Below, one piece after another: positions 52,464-60,895 of a stretch of 64,000 bases of DNA. Origin of the DNA: Tenacibaculum larymnensis (lineage in GTDB: Bacteria > Bacteroidota > Bacteroidia > Flavobacteriales > Flavobacteriaceae). Numbering within the stretch: position 1 is the first letter of the stretch; each line of letters starts with the position of its first letter. Below the pieces are notes generated by a model that saw only the letters and a list, made by a program, of their open reading frames with translations, was not told where the DNA came from and did not search any database. The stretch spans positions 62,001-126,000 of the forward strand of contig NZ_JAIWJY010000001.1 of NCBI RefSeq assembly GCF_028829235.1, written 5' to 3'. The position numbers were made by a program, and so were the translations under genes.

Positions 52464-52979
52464 ATGAAGAACCTCATCTTTCTCTCCTTTTTAATATCCG
52501 TAAATTCTTTTTCTCAAAAGAACCTACAACAGTTATTGAAAAAATATAACACTGAAAGTGTTCCCTATATTTCTATTAGTGAACTACAAAAAGAAAAGCC
52601 TTTCGACTCCGCTCAAGGTGACAATACAATTTTATTAGATGCTAGAGAACCCAAAGAATTTGAAGTTAGTCATCTTAAAAACGCGATGTGTGTTGGCTAT
52701 GATTTTTTTAACCTAGAAAATACCTTAGCAAAACTTCCGAAGAACAAAAACACCAAAATTGTGGTGTATTGCTCTTTAGGGATTCGTTCAGAAGACATTG
52801 CCGAAAAGCTACAAAAAGAAGGTTTTACCAACATTTTTAACCTATATGGTGGTATTTTTGAATGGAAAAACCAAGGAAACACAATTGTTAATCTACAAAA
52901 CAATCCTACAGAAAAAGTCCATGCCTTCAATAAAGAATGGAGCAAATGGTTACATAAAGGAGAAAAGGTTTATGAGTAA
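52464..52979 (+). CDS. Rhodanese-like sulfurtransferase, secreted
   Basis: 171 residues: signal peptide (ends NSFSQ) and one rhodanese domain (about 35-150) with active-site C103 in VVYCSLGIRSED and LLDAREPKEFEVSHLKNA before it. Residues 45-53 (KPFDSAQGD) are coded by a sequence that looks like a dispersed repeat read in frame, sitting between two family segments. It overlaps the next gene by eight bases. Role in arsenosugar formation is unproven; linkage is the evidence. Confidence 0.88.
   Translation: MKNLIFLSFLISVNSFSQKNLQQLLKKYNTESVPYISISELQKEKPFDSAQGDNTILLDAREPKEFEVSHLKNAMCVGYDFFNLENTLAKLPKNKNTKIVVYCSLGIRSEDIAEKLQKEGFTNIFNLYGGIFEWKNQGNTIVNLQNNPTEKVHAFNKEWSKWLHKGEKVYE
52599..52623. repeat. 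Dispersed-repeat-like segment inside the rhodanese gene
   Basis: The core TTTCGACTCCGCTCAAGG is GC-richer than the gene around it and translates in frame as PFDSAQ. I recognise it as a short element frequent between genes in Flavobacteriaceae. Confidence 0.6.
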
Positions 52980-53574
52980 AAACTTATTATTAATCTTTAC
53001 CAGAACCCCTGAATTAGGTAAGGTAAAAACACGTTTAGCTAAAACAACTGGAGACAAAGCTGCGTTAGATATTTATAAATTCTTATTAGAACACACTAAA
53101 CAAGTCACCCAAAATTTATCTTGCGACAAAGCTGTGTACTACTCAGTAAAAGTTCGTGAAAATGATATTTGGGATGCTTCAGTATATCAAAAGCACCTGC
53201 AAGATGGAAACGATTTAGGCATACGAATGCACAATGCCTTTCAACAAGCATTTTCTACTGGATATGAAAAAGTAGTGATTATTGGTAGCGATTTGCCCGA
53301 TTTAACTTCCGAACACATCAATAAAGCTTTTAAAAAACTCAACTCAAACGATGTTGTTATGGGTCCTGCAGAAGATGGTGGTTATTACCTATTGGGCATG
53401 AAAAAACTTCATGCAAACATTTTTCAACATAAAGACTGGGGAACCTCAACTGTTAGAAAAGATACGTTGAACGATTTACAAAACGAATCAGTACATTTGT
53501 TAGAAACCTTAAATGATGTAGATGTTTTTGAGGATATCAAAAACAACCCAGTATTCAATCAATTTTTAAACTAA
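52972..53574 (+). CDS. TIGR04282-type arsenosugar biosynthesis glycosyltransferase
   Basis: 200 residues from ATG 52972 (MSKNLLLIFTRTPELGKVKTRLAK). GT-A-like fold; nucleotide site near the start and IIGSDLPDL, with GPAEDGGYYLLGMKK. In arsenosugar loci this enzyme is proposed to attach the glycosyl group. A frame from 52798 overlaps the rhodanese coding region and is rejected; the true start overlaps its end by eight bases. Confidence 0.9.
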   Translation: MSKNLLLIFTRTPELGKVKTRLAKTTGDKAALDIYKFLLEHTKQVTQNLSCDKAVYYSVKVRENDIWDASVYQKHLQDGNDLGIRMHNAFQQAFSTGYEKVVIIGSDLPDLTSEHINKAFKKLNSNDVVMGPAEDGGYYLLGMKKLHANIFQHKDWGTSTVRKDTLNDLQNESVHLLETLNDVDVFEDIKNNPVFNQFLN

Positions 53575-53609
53575 CCGTCACTCCCCATAATGACAAACAC
53601 GATATTAAA

Positions 53610-54428
53610 ATGCTAAAAAAACAACAACTACAAGAAACACAAGAATTTCTTCAACATAAAGGAATTTCCAACCCAGAAATAGGAATTGTTTTAGGAACAG
53701 GTTTAGGAAAATTAGTAGATGAAATAACCATTGAACAAGAAGTTTCGTATGCTGACATTCCACACTTCCCACAAGCAACTGTAGAATTTCACTCCGGAAA
53801 GTTAATTTACGGAACCTTATCGGGCAAAAAGGTGGTGGTTATGTCTGGGCGTTTTCATATGTATGAAGGGTACAACCTATGGGAAGTAACCTACGGTATT
53901 AGAACCATGCATGCGTTAGGTATTAGAACTTTGTTAGTTTCTAATGCCGCAGGTGCTATCAACCTATCTTACAAAAAAGGAGATCTAATGCTATTGGAAG
54001 ATCACTTGAATTTACAAGGAGGTTCTCCCCTAGCCTTTAAAGGAGCAAACGAGTTTGGGAATATTTTTGCCGATATGCTAGAACCATATTCAAAAAAATT
54101 GAATACTCAAATGAAAGCTATTGCTAAAGCTAACGACATAGACCTGAAAGAAGGAATATATGCAAGTGTTGTAGGTCCGCAATTGGAAACCAGAGCTGAA
54201 TACAGAATGTTACAAATTTTAGAAGCAGATGCGGTAGGAATGAGTACCGTACCTGAAGTAATCGTAGCAAAACAACTCAACATTCCGTGTGCAGCCGTTT
54301 CGGTATTAACTGATGAGTGTGACCCAAAAAACTTACAACCTGTAGATATTACCGAAATCATTGAAGTTGCCGGAAAAGCAGAACCGAAAATGATTACGCT
54401 TTTTAAAGAATTGATAAAAATAGTTTAG
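53610..54428 (+). CDS. Purine-nucleoside phosphorylase
   Basis: 272 residues of the trimeric PNP family: IGIVLGTGLGKLVDEI, VVVMSGRFHMYEGY (His/Tyr), TLLVSNAAGAINLSYKKGDL, GVYASVVGPQLETRAEYRM-like block and DAVGMSTVPEVIVAKQLN. Splits purine nucleosides with phosphate. Its place in this locus suggests removal of adenine from a 5'-deoxyadenosyl arsenical to expose the ribose; this is inferred from the pathway. Confidence 0.93.
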   Translation: MLKKQQLQETQEFLQHKGISNPEIGIVLGTGLGKLVDEITIEQEVSYADIPHFPQATVEFHSGKLIYGTLSGKKVVVMSGRFHMYEGYNLWEVTYGIRTMHALGIRTLLVSNAAGAINLSYKKGDLMLLEDHLNLQGGSPLAFKGANEFGNIFADMLEPYSKKLNTQMKAIAKANDIDLKEGIYASVVGPQLETRAEYRMLQILEADAVGMSTVPEVIVAKQLNIPCAAVSVLTDECDPKNLQPVDITEIIEVAGKAEPKMITLFKELIKIV

Positions 54429-54463
54429 CAGTAAACAGTCCTCAGTATGCACTAAAATAGCAT

Positions 54464-54500
54464 ACTGTTAACTGAATACTGAATACTGAATACTGAAAAT
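54464..54500. repeat. Tandem heptanucleotide repeat directly before arsM
   Basis: TGAATAC occurs three times in a row (54473-54493), then TGAAAAT up to the ATG at 54501. ACTGTTAACTGA (54464-54475) precedes it and recurs at 4971-4982. Confidence 0.85.
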
Positions 54501-55469
54501 ATGAGTTACTTAGAAACCACTAAAGATGTATATAAAGAAGCAGCCTTAACTCCAGATGTTGGGTTGTGCTGTACCACAAATCCTATTTGGGAATTACCTG
54601 GATTAAAAATTCCTAAAATTATGCAAGAAATGAACTACGGGTGTGGTTCTACCGTGCATGCTCGCGATTTGACCAACAATCCTAAAATATTATATGTAGG
54701 TGTTGGTGGCGGAATGGAATTACTCCAATTTACATATTTCTCACGTCAAAAAAATGGTGTAATTGGAATCGATGTGGTAGATGAAATGCTAGAAGCTTCA
54801 GAAAAGAATTTCGTTGAAGCAGAAGCTCAAAACCCTTGGTTTAAAAGTGAGTTTGTTGATTTACGAAAAGGAGATGCGTTACACTTACCTGTAGAAGATA
54901 ATTCGATTGATGTGGCTGCTCAAAACTGTTTATTCAATATTTTTAAAGCTGAAGAACTGAAAAAAGCCATTGCTGAAATGTACCGTGTATTGAAGCCTCA
55001 CGGACGTTTGGTAATGAGCGATCCTACCTGTGAACAACCTATGAACGAAACGCTACGTAACGATGAACGTTTGCGTGCCTTATGCTTAAGTGGAAGTTTA
55101 CCTATTGCTGAATATGTTAAAATGTTGACTGATGCTGGTTTTGGAACCATTGAAATAAGAGCGCGTAAACCATATAGAATTTTAGATCCTAAGAATTATC
55201 CTACCGATGAATTGATTTATATCGAATCGATTGAAGTAGCAGCAATTAAAGATCCGATGCCTGCTGACGGACCTTGTGTATTTACAGGAAAAGCAGCAAT
55301 TTACTTTGGTGATGAGGACTATTTTGATGATGGCGCAGGACACACCTTATTAAAAAACCAACCGTTGGCGATTTGCGAGAAAACAGCAGCCGCTTTAAAA
55401 GCGCTAGGAAGAGACGATATATTTTTCTCAGAATCTACCTATCATTACGATGGTGGTGGATGTTGTTAG
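54501..55469 (+). CDS. arsM: ArsM, arsenite methyltransferase of arsenosugar biosynthesis
   Basis: 322 residues with a SAM-binding Rossmann fold (ILYVGVGGGMELLQF near 65; GVIGIDVVDEML) and arsenic-binding Cys candidates C23-C24, C48 (YGCGS), Cys in DPTCEQP and a terminal GGGCC. It methylates arsenite to the dimethyl form used by ArsS. It ends the run and is followed by a terminator. A heptamer repeat occupies its ribosome-binding area. Confidence 0.93.
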   Translation: MSYLETTKDVYKEAALTPDVGLCCTTNPIWELPGLKIPKIMQEMNYGCGSTVHARDLTNNPKILYVGVGGGMELLQFTYFSRQKNGVIGIDVVDEMLEASEKNFVEAEAQNPWFKSEFVDLRKGDALHLPVEDNSIDVAAQNCLFNIFKAEELKKAIAEMYRVLKPHGRLVMSDPTCEQPMNETLRNDERLRALCLSGSLPIAEYVKMLTDAGFGTIEIRARKPYRILDPKNYPTDELIYIESIEVAAIKDPMPADGPCVFTGKAAIYFGDEDYFDDGAGHTLLKNQPLAICEKTAAALKALGRDDIFFSESTYHYDGGGCC

Positions 55470-55490
55470 AAACAAGCTATAAAAACTAGT

Positions 55491-55518
55491 AAAGCAACCT
55501 CAAATGAGGTTGCTTTTT
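55491..55518 (+). terminator. Terminator of the arsenosugar gene run
   Basis: AAAGCAACCT faces AGGTTGCTTT with a six-base loop, then T6. Confidence 0.92.
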
Positions 55519-55596
55519 TATTTGATTCTGATTTTCTTTTTGATAAATTCGTTATTAATATTAAGTTATTCATCCTATAAAACTTAAAATCACGCT

Positions 55597-57258
55597 ATGA
55601 ATCTTGTAAAAAAACATGTTTCTGAAACAAAAGCTTTAATTAATGAAAACTCCAAGGATTGTAGTTCACTAAACAATATAGCTGAATGGATATTAAATAT
55701 AGGTTATTACCCTGAGCCATATGTAGTACCTCCATGCTTTAAAGTAAGTGGTTTTAAATTATTAGACTCAAGAATAGAAAACAAAAATTATGATGATAAC
55801 TGGGAGTCAAAAAAACTAGTTAACATATCTTTTCCAAAAACAGGGTTAGTCCAAAGAACATTTGGAATAATTCACCCTGAAATATATCACGATATTGTAA
55901 GAGAGTTAATTTCAAATTGGAACGATTTGATGGATCATTTATTTAATGATCAAAATGAAATTTACTCATATAGCTTCCCTATCTCAATACCAAAAAGAGA
56001 TGGTAGTAAACTAAGATCAGGAAGAATGATCTACGAATTTCTAGAAATGTCTGAAAAGGATTTATCAGCAGAAGCATACAAATATAAACTCCTAACAAAA
56101 ATAGACATAACAAACTTCTATAATTCTGTCTATACGCATTCAATTTCTTGGGCTTGGGTCGGAGATAGATATGAAGCACTAAAGGATTCAAAAACTTTTA
56201 TTCAATTAGGCACCAAACTTGACAAATTATTTCAATATGCAAATGACAGACGAACAAATGGTGTAGCTGTAGGTCCCGTTTTAAGCGATATAATAGTTGA
56301 AATAATTCTAGCCGAAAGAGACAAAGTCATTACACGTAAATTAAAAGAATTGAAAATTGACTTCTTAGCAACAAGATTCAAAGACGATTATAGATTTTTA
56401 TGTCAATCTGAAAATGACAGTAAAAAGATTATTAGAACCGTCATTGAGGTCTTAAACGAGTTTAACTTGCAAGTAAATGAAAAAAAAACGTCCGTTGAAT
56501 TGCTTCCTGAAAGCTTATATCGTAAGCACTCCCTTAAATATGAAACATATTCATTACGTGAAAAATTTAAAAGCAAAAACATTCCTTTTAAAGTTTTCGA
56601 AAACACTTACCTTAAAACATTGCAAATCCATCGTGAATTTTTAGGCACAAGTATTTTAGAAAAATTTCTAGGTGAATTAATCGATAACGATACGAGTAAA
56701 AAACTTTATAAAAGGTTAAAAATAGATTTTGAGAATATAAACATTCCCAAAGAATCATCTAATTATGAAAAAGTAAGAAGACAAAACATAAAAAAAGGAA
56801 TTAGCCTATTACTTATATTAAAAAACGAATCTTCTAAAACCTTGAGTAAGGTACTATCAATAATTGAATGTTTAATTTCAAATCCAGAAAACGAATGGTT
56901 AATTAATGAGAATTACATTTTTAATATATTTTTATCAGAAATGGAAAACGCTATTTTAAACTCATCAGCTTTTGAATTAATTTGGTTAATTTATTTCACT
57001 GAAAAACACGGTCTCTCAATTGACATCACTAGATTAACTAAAAACCTAAAAAAAGAAGGAAAAATAAACAAAACAGAAAATGAGTTAGAGGTTTTAAAAA
57101 ATCCATTTGTTGCAACTATAAGAAACAAAATGCCTGGAAAAGGCTCATTTCCTAACCCTTTTGGAGAAGAAACATTAACAACTAAAATATTTACTCCTAT
57201 AAAAGATCTTGGTGAAATTAATTTAATTGATTATTTAGACGTTTTTAGGAGAGAGTAA
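55597..57258 (+). CDS. Reverse transcriptase of the Abi/Unknown-Group (defence-type) class
   Basis: 553 residues. Palm motifs are visible: motif A with D170 in KIDITNFYNSVYTHSISWA, motif B GVAVGPVLS (222-230), motif C F261-K-D263-D264 (FKDD in place of YxDD). No maturase, integrase or group II intron RNA features are seen. Residues 310-553 have no known domain and are mostly helical, like the alpha-repeat tails of AbiK/DRT proteins. It stands alone between a terminator and a penicillin-binding protein gene, with 127 and 49 bases around it. The YTHSI block points to the UG/DRT group; the subgroup and activity are not known. Confidence 0.88.
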   Translation: MNLVKKHVSETKALINENSKDCSSLNNIAEWILNIGYYPEPYVVPPCFKVSGFKLLDSRIENKNYDDNWESKKLVNISFPKTGLVQRTFGIIHPEIYHDIVRELISNWNDLMDHLFNDQNEIYSYSFPISIPKRDGSKLRSGRMIYEFLEMSEKDLSAEAYKYKLLTKIDITNFYNSVYTHSISWAWVGDRYEALKDSKTFIQLGTKLDKLFQYANDRRTNGVAVGPVLSDIIVEIILAERDKVITRKLKELKIDFLATRFKDDYRFLCQSENDSKKIIRTVIEVLNEFNLQVNEKKTSVELLPESLYRKHSLKYETYSLREKFKSKNIPFKVFENTYLKTLQIHREFLGTSILEKFLGELIDNDTSKKLYKRLKIDFENINIPKESSNYEKVRRQNIKKGISLLLILKNESSKTLSKVLSIIECLISNPENEWLINENYIFNIFLSEMENAILNSSAFELIWLIYFTEKHGLSIDITRLTKNLKKEGKINKTENELEVLKNPFVATIRNKMPGKGSFPNPFGEETLTTKIFTPIKDLGEINLIDYLDVFRRE

Positions 57259-57307
57259 AAGACCATTTTCTCACAATTTTAACACCTAAAACTCGTTATT
57301 TTATACA

Positions 57308-59497
57308 ATGAAAACACTCAAAGAAATACAATTTCAACTTAAAAGAAATAAGAAATTAACCCTTTTATTAAAATCCATAACAGGACTCATTCTTTTTGGT
57401 GTTCTTTCTGTTGTAGTGTTATTCTCGTTAGTGTATTTTGAAGTGTTTGGTAAACTCCCTAACAAAGAAGAATTGACATCTATCATCAATGAAGAAGCTT
57501 CTTTAGTTTATTCATCAGACGAAGTAATTATAGGTAAAGTATTTGCTGAGAACAGAACTAATGTTCAACTAGAACAAATTCCAAATCATTTAAAAGAAGC
57601 ACTCATTGCTACAGAGGATAAACGATTCTATTCACACAACGGATACGATGGTCAAAGTTATGCCCGCGTTTTCTTTAGAAGTATTTTACTACAAGATGCC
57701 TCAGGTGGTGGCGGTAGTACGATTACACAACAATTAATTAAAAACCTATACGGTAGACAGTACCATGGTTTTTTGAGCATGCCTATCAATAAAATAAAGG
57801 AACTCATCATCGCTAGTCGAATGGAAAACCTATATAGCAAAGATGAAATCTTATTGTTGTATTTGAATTCGGTTCCTTTTGGAGAAAATAATTTCGGAGT
57901 AGAATCGGCTGCTAATCGATTTTTTAATAAGTCAGTTAACGAATTAAACATCGAAGAATCAGCTGTATTAGTGGGGATGTTAAAAGCCAACACTTATTAT
58001 AATCCGAGATTAAATCCAGAAAATGCTAAAAAACGACGTAACACGGTGCTTCAATTAATGAACAACGAAGCGTATTTAAGCAATGAAGTTACCGATAGCT
58101 TACAAAAACTACCTATTACACTCAACTATCATAACCTTGATATAAATACAACAGCGGGTTATTTTACCTATCAGGTAAAGAAAAAAGCTGCTGAACTCAT
58201 AAAAAAGAGTAACGAAGCTTCTAACAGCAACTATAACTTAGAAACAGACGGATTAAAAATTCATACAACACTGAATTACGATATTCAGAAAATTGCAGAA
58301 AAATCTGCTAAGGAACAGCTCATCGTCAAACAACAACAATTAGACAAAGAATTAGCTTCAAACAGGTTAAAAAATAGGTGGCTACAAAAGCAACAATTCA
58401 CAGAAAAAGATAAACAAAAGAAAACTATTCAACTCTTTGATTGGGACAGTACAAAAACCATCACAGGAAACAAAATTGATAGTCTTTGGTATTATGATAA
58501 AATGCTGAATGCATCTGTATTAGTTACGAATCCGAAGAATGGCGCAGTAATCAGTTGGGTTGGTGGAAATAATTTTAACACACTTCCTTTTGATATGGTT
58601 TTATCGCACCGTCAAATAGCTTCGGCTTTTAAACCTTTTTTATATGCTACCGCTCTAGAAAATGGAATTTCTCCATGCGATTATTTTGACAACGAAGAGA
58701 AAACCTATCCTGAATACGATAACTGGAAACCACAAAATGATGACCATAGCACCACTCCTGATAAAAAAGTTGCCATGTGGTATGCCTTAATTAAATCGAT
58801 GAACATTCCTAGTGTAAATCTATATTTTAAACTAGAAAAAGAATGGCTAATCGATACTTGTGAAAAATTATTGTTCCCTGAAATTACCGACAACGCTCCT
58901 TCTATTGCTTTAGGAACACTAGATTTATCACTGTTTGAAGCTACAAGAGCTTACGGTTCATTTGCTAATAATGGTGAAATGAACGACTTGTATATGATTA
59001 GTAAGATTACAGATAAAGAAGGGAATATCATATACGAAAGTGAAAAGCAAAAGGCAGAAAGAGTATTTAAAGAAGAAAGTACACAAACACTAAATACCAT
59101 TTTACAACAAGCGGTAGAACAAGGAACAGGAGCCAGTATAAGAAGCAGGTATAAAATCAAAAGTCCGTTAGCCAGTAAAACTGGTACTGCTCAAAATTAC
59201 ACCAACGCTTGGTTTATGGCATATACACCAAATATTGTTCTCGGAACTTGGGTAGGAACTTCTAAAAACGACATACATTTTACTAGTGGAAATGGTTCTG
59301 GTTCTTCTTTAGCGCTGCCTATTGTAGCCAACATACTAAAAGAAATAGAAAACAACCCTGAACTCAAGAAAAAATACTTAACCTCTTTTGATATACCAGA
59401 AGAAATATCTTCGTCAATAGACTGTCCTCCGTACAGAGAAAAAGGAATTAAAGGTTTTTTCAACAGACTTTTTGGAAAGAAAAAGGAAGAAAATTAA
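57308..59497 (+). CDS. Class A penicillin-binding protein (transglycosylase/transpeptidase)
   Basis: 729 residues: short cytosolic start, a membrane helix (about 22-45), a GT51 transglycosylase domain with catalytic E103 in ATEDKRFYSHNG and GGSTITQQL, and a transpeptidase domain with S439-x-x-K442 (ASAFKP), SMN and K624-T-G (ASKTGTA). It polymerises and cross-links peptidoglycan. The C-terminal tail GIKGFFNRLFGKKK is basic and amphipathic. It follows the reverse transcriptase gene by 49 bases without a visible terminator. Confidence 0.95.
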   Translation: MKTLKEIQFQLKRNKKLTLLLKSITGLILFGVLSVVVLFSLVYFEVFGKLPNKEELTSIINEEASLVYSSDEVIIGKVFAENRTNVQLEQIPNHLKEALIATEDKRFYSHNGYDGQSYARVFFRSILLQDASGGGGSTITQQLIKNLYGRQYHGFLSMPINKIKELIIASRMENLYSKDEILLLYLNSVPFGENNFGVESAANRFFNKSVNELNIEESAVLVGMLKANTYYNPRLNPENAKKRRNTVLQLMNNEAYLSNEVTDSLQKLPITLNYHNLDINTTAGYFTYQVKKKAAELIKKSNEASNSNYNLETDGLKIHTTLNYDIQKIAEKSAKEQLIVKQQQLDKELASNRLKNRWLQKQQFTEKDKQKKTIQLFDWDSTKTITGNKIDSLWYYDKMLNASVLVTNPKNGAVISWVGGNNFNTLPFDMVLSHRQIASAFKPFLYATALENGISPCDYFDNEEKTYPEYDNWKPQNDDHSTTPDKKVAMWYALIKSMNIPSVNLYFKLEKEWLIDTCEKLLFPEITDNAPSIALGTLDLSLFEATRAYGSFANNGEMNDLYMISKITDKEGNIIYESEKQKAERVFKEESTQTLNTILQQAVEQGTGASIRSRYKIKSPLASKTGTAQNYTNAWFMAYTPNIVLGTWVGTSKNDIHFTSGNGSGSSLALPIVANILKEIENNPELKKKYLTSFDIPEEISSSIDCPPYREKGIKGFFNRLFGKKKEEN

Positions 59498-59498
59498 C

Positions 59499-60860
59499 CT
59501 AGGCAAACAACGTAGCAAAAGCTTCTTCAATCTTACTAACTAAAATCAGTTTTATCGAATGATTTTTACTAGTAATTTTATTGTACTTTGAGGTTACAAA
59601 TGTTTTATATCCTAACTTTTCAGCTTCGGTAATACGTTGATCTATCTTGGAAACTGGTCTAATTTCACCTGCCAAACCAACTTCAGCAGCAAAACATACA
59701 TCGGGATTGATCGCCAAATCTTGATTTGATGATAAAATCGCTGCTACAACTGCTAAGTCTATCGCGGGATCATCTACATGAATTCCACCCGTAACATTTA
59801 AAAAGACATCTTTTGCTCCTAATTTGAAACCCGCACGTTTTTCTAACACTGCTAAAATCATGTGTAAACGTTTCAAATTATAACCTGTTGTTGTTCGTTG
59901 TGGCGTTCCGTAAACAGCTGTAGAAACTAAGGCTTGAATCTCTATCATCAACGGACGAATGCCTTCCAACGTTGACGCAATAGCAGTACCACTTAAATCG
60001 GCATCTTTTTTAGAGATTAAAATTTCTGAAGGATTGGATACTTCTCGTAATCCGTCTGATAACATTTCGTAGATTCCTAATTCAGCCGTAGAACCAAAAC
60101 GGTTTTTTTGTGAGCGTAAAATTCGATAGGTGTGATTTCTGTCTCCTTCAAATTGCAACACCACATCTACCATGTGTTCTAAAATCTTTGGCCCTGCAAT
60201 ATGCCCTTCTTTATTAATATGCCCTATTAACAACACTGGAGTTGCTGTTTCTTTCGCAAATTTAATGAGTTCTGCGGATGTTTCTCGTATTTGTGATATA
60301 CTTCCTGGTGAAGCTTCAATAGAGTTGGTATGCAAGGTTTGGATAGAATCGATTACCAACACATCGGGCTGAACTTCTTCTATATTTTTAAAAATCTGCT
60401 GGGTATTAGTTTCGGTAAGAATTAAACAGTTAGGATTTTTCCCTTCTACACGCTCAGCACGCATTTTTATCTGCGACTGACTTTCTTCCCCAGAAACATA
60501 GAGTACTTTTTGTGGAATTTGTAAGGCGATTTGTAACAATAAGGTTGATTTACCAATTCCAGGCTCTCCTCCCAGTAACACCACAGCTCCTTTTACCAAT
60601 CCACCACCCAAAACAGTGTCTAACTCTTGATTTTTAGTTCCAAAACGTTCTTCTGGATTCAGTTGAATATCTTCAACTCGTAAAGGTTTTGCAACTCTCT
60701 TTTGTGAGCTTGATGGCGATTTCCAATTTCTTTTTTCTTCTTTTTGAATCACTTCCTCAACAATAGTGTTCCATTGTTTACAAGAGCCACATTGCCCTAC
60801 CCATTGTGCATGTTGTGCTCCACAGTTTTGACAGAAAAAAGTCGTTTTGGTTTTTGCCAT
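59499..60860 (-). CDS. radA: DNA repair protein RadA
   Basis: RecA-related helicase that extends recombination intermediates. 453 residues: zinc finger C10, C13, C24, C27 (FCQNCGAQHAQW, CGSC), Walker A GEPGIGKST near residue 100, RadA-specific KNRFG, and a Lon-like C-terminal domain (GGIHVDDPAIDLAVVAAILSS). It converges on the PBP gene with a one-base gap and no terminator. Confidence 0.97.
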   Translation of the reverse strand: MAKTKTTFFCQNCGAQHAQWVGQCGSCKQWNTIVEEVIQKEEKRNWKSPSSSQKRVAKPLRVEDIQLNPEERFGTKNQELDTVLGGGLVKGAVVLLGGEPGIGKSTLLLQIALQIPQKVLYVSGEESQSQIKMRAERVEGKNPNCLILTETNTQQIFKNIEEVQPDVLVIDSIQTLHTNSIEASPGSISQIRETSAELIKFAKETATPVLLIGHINKEGHIAGPKILEHMVDVVLQFEGDRNHTYRILRSQKNRFGSTAELGIYEMLSDGLREVSNPSEILISKKDADLSGTAIASTLEGIRPLMIEIQALVSTAVYGTPQRTTTGYNLKRLHMILAVLEKRAGFKLGAKDVFLNVTGGIHVDDPAIDLAVVAAILSSNQDLAINPDVCFAAEVGLAGEIRPVSKIDQRITEAEKLGYKTFVTSKYNKITSKNHSIKLILVSKIEEAFATLFA

Positions 60861-60895
60861 TCTATTTGTAAGATTTACCTACAAAGAAAAGAAAA

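Noticed and set aside
52798..52971. Longer N terminus for the glycosyltransferase
   Set aside because: It overlaps the rhodanese coding region in another frame; MSKNLLLIF at 52972 is the family start.
54473..54500. Heptamer repeats as a CRISPR-like array
   Set aside because: Units are seven bases without spacers and no cas gene is present.
55519..55596. Possible ncRNA gene upstream of the reverse transcriptase
   Set aside because: Only 78 bases remain between the arsM terminator and the ATG; no structured element or promoter core is seen. A short RNA cannot be excluded.
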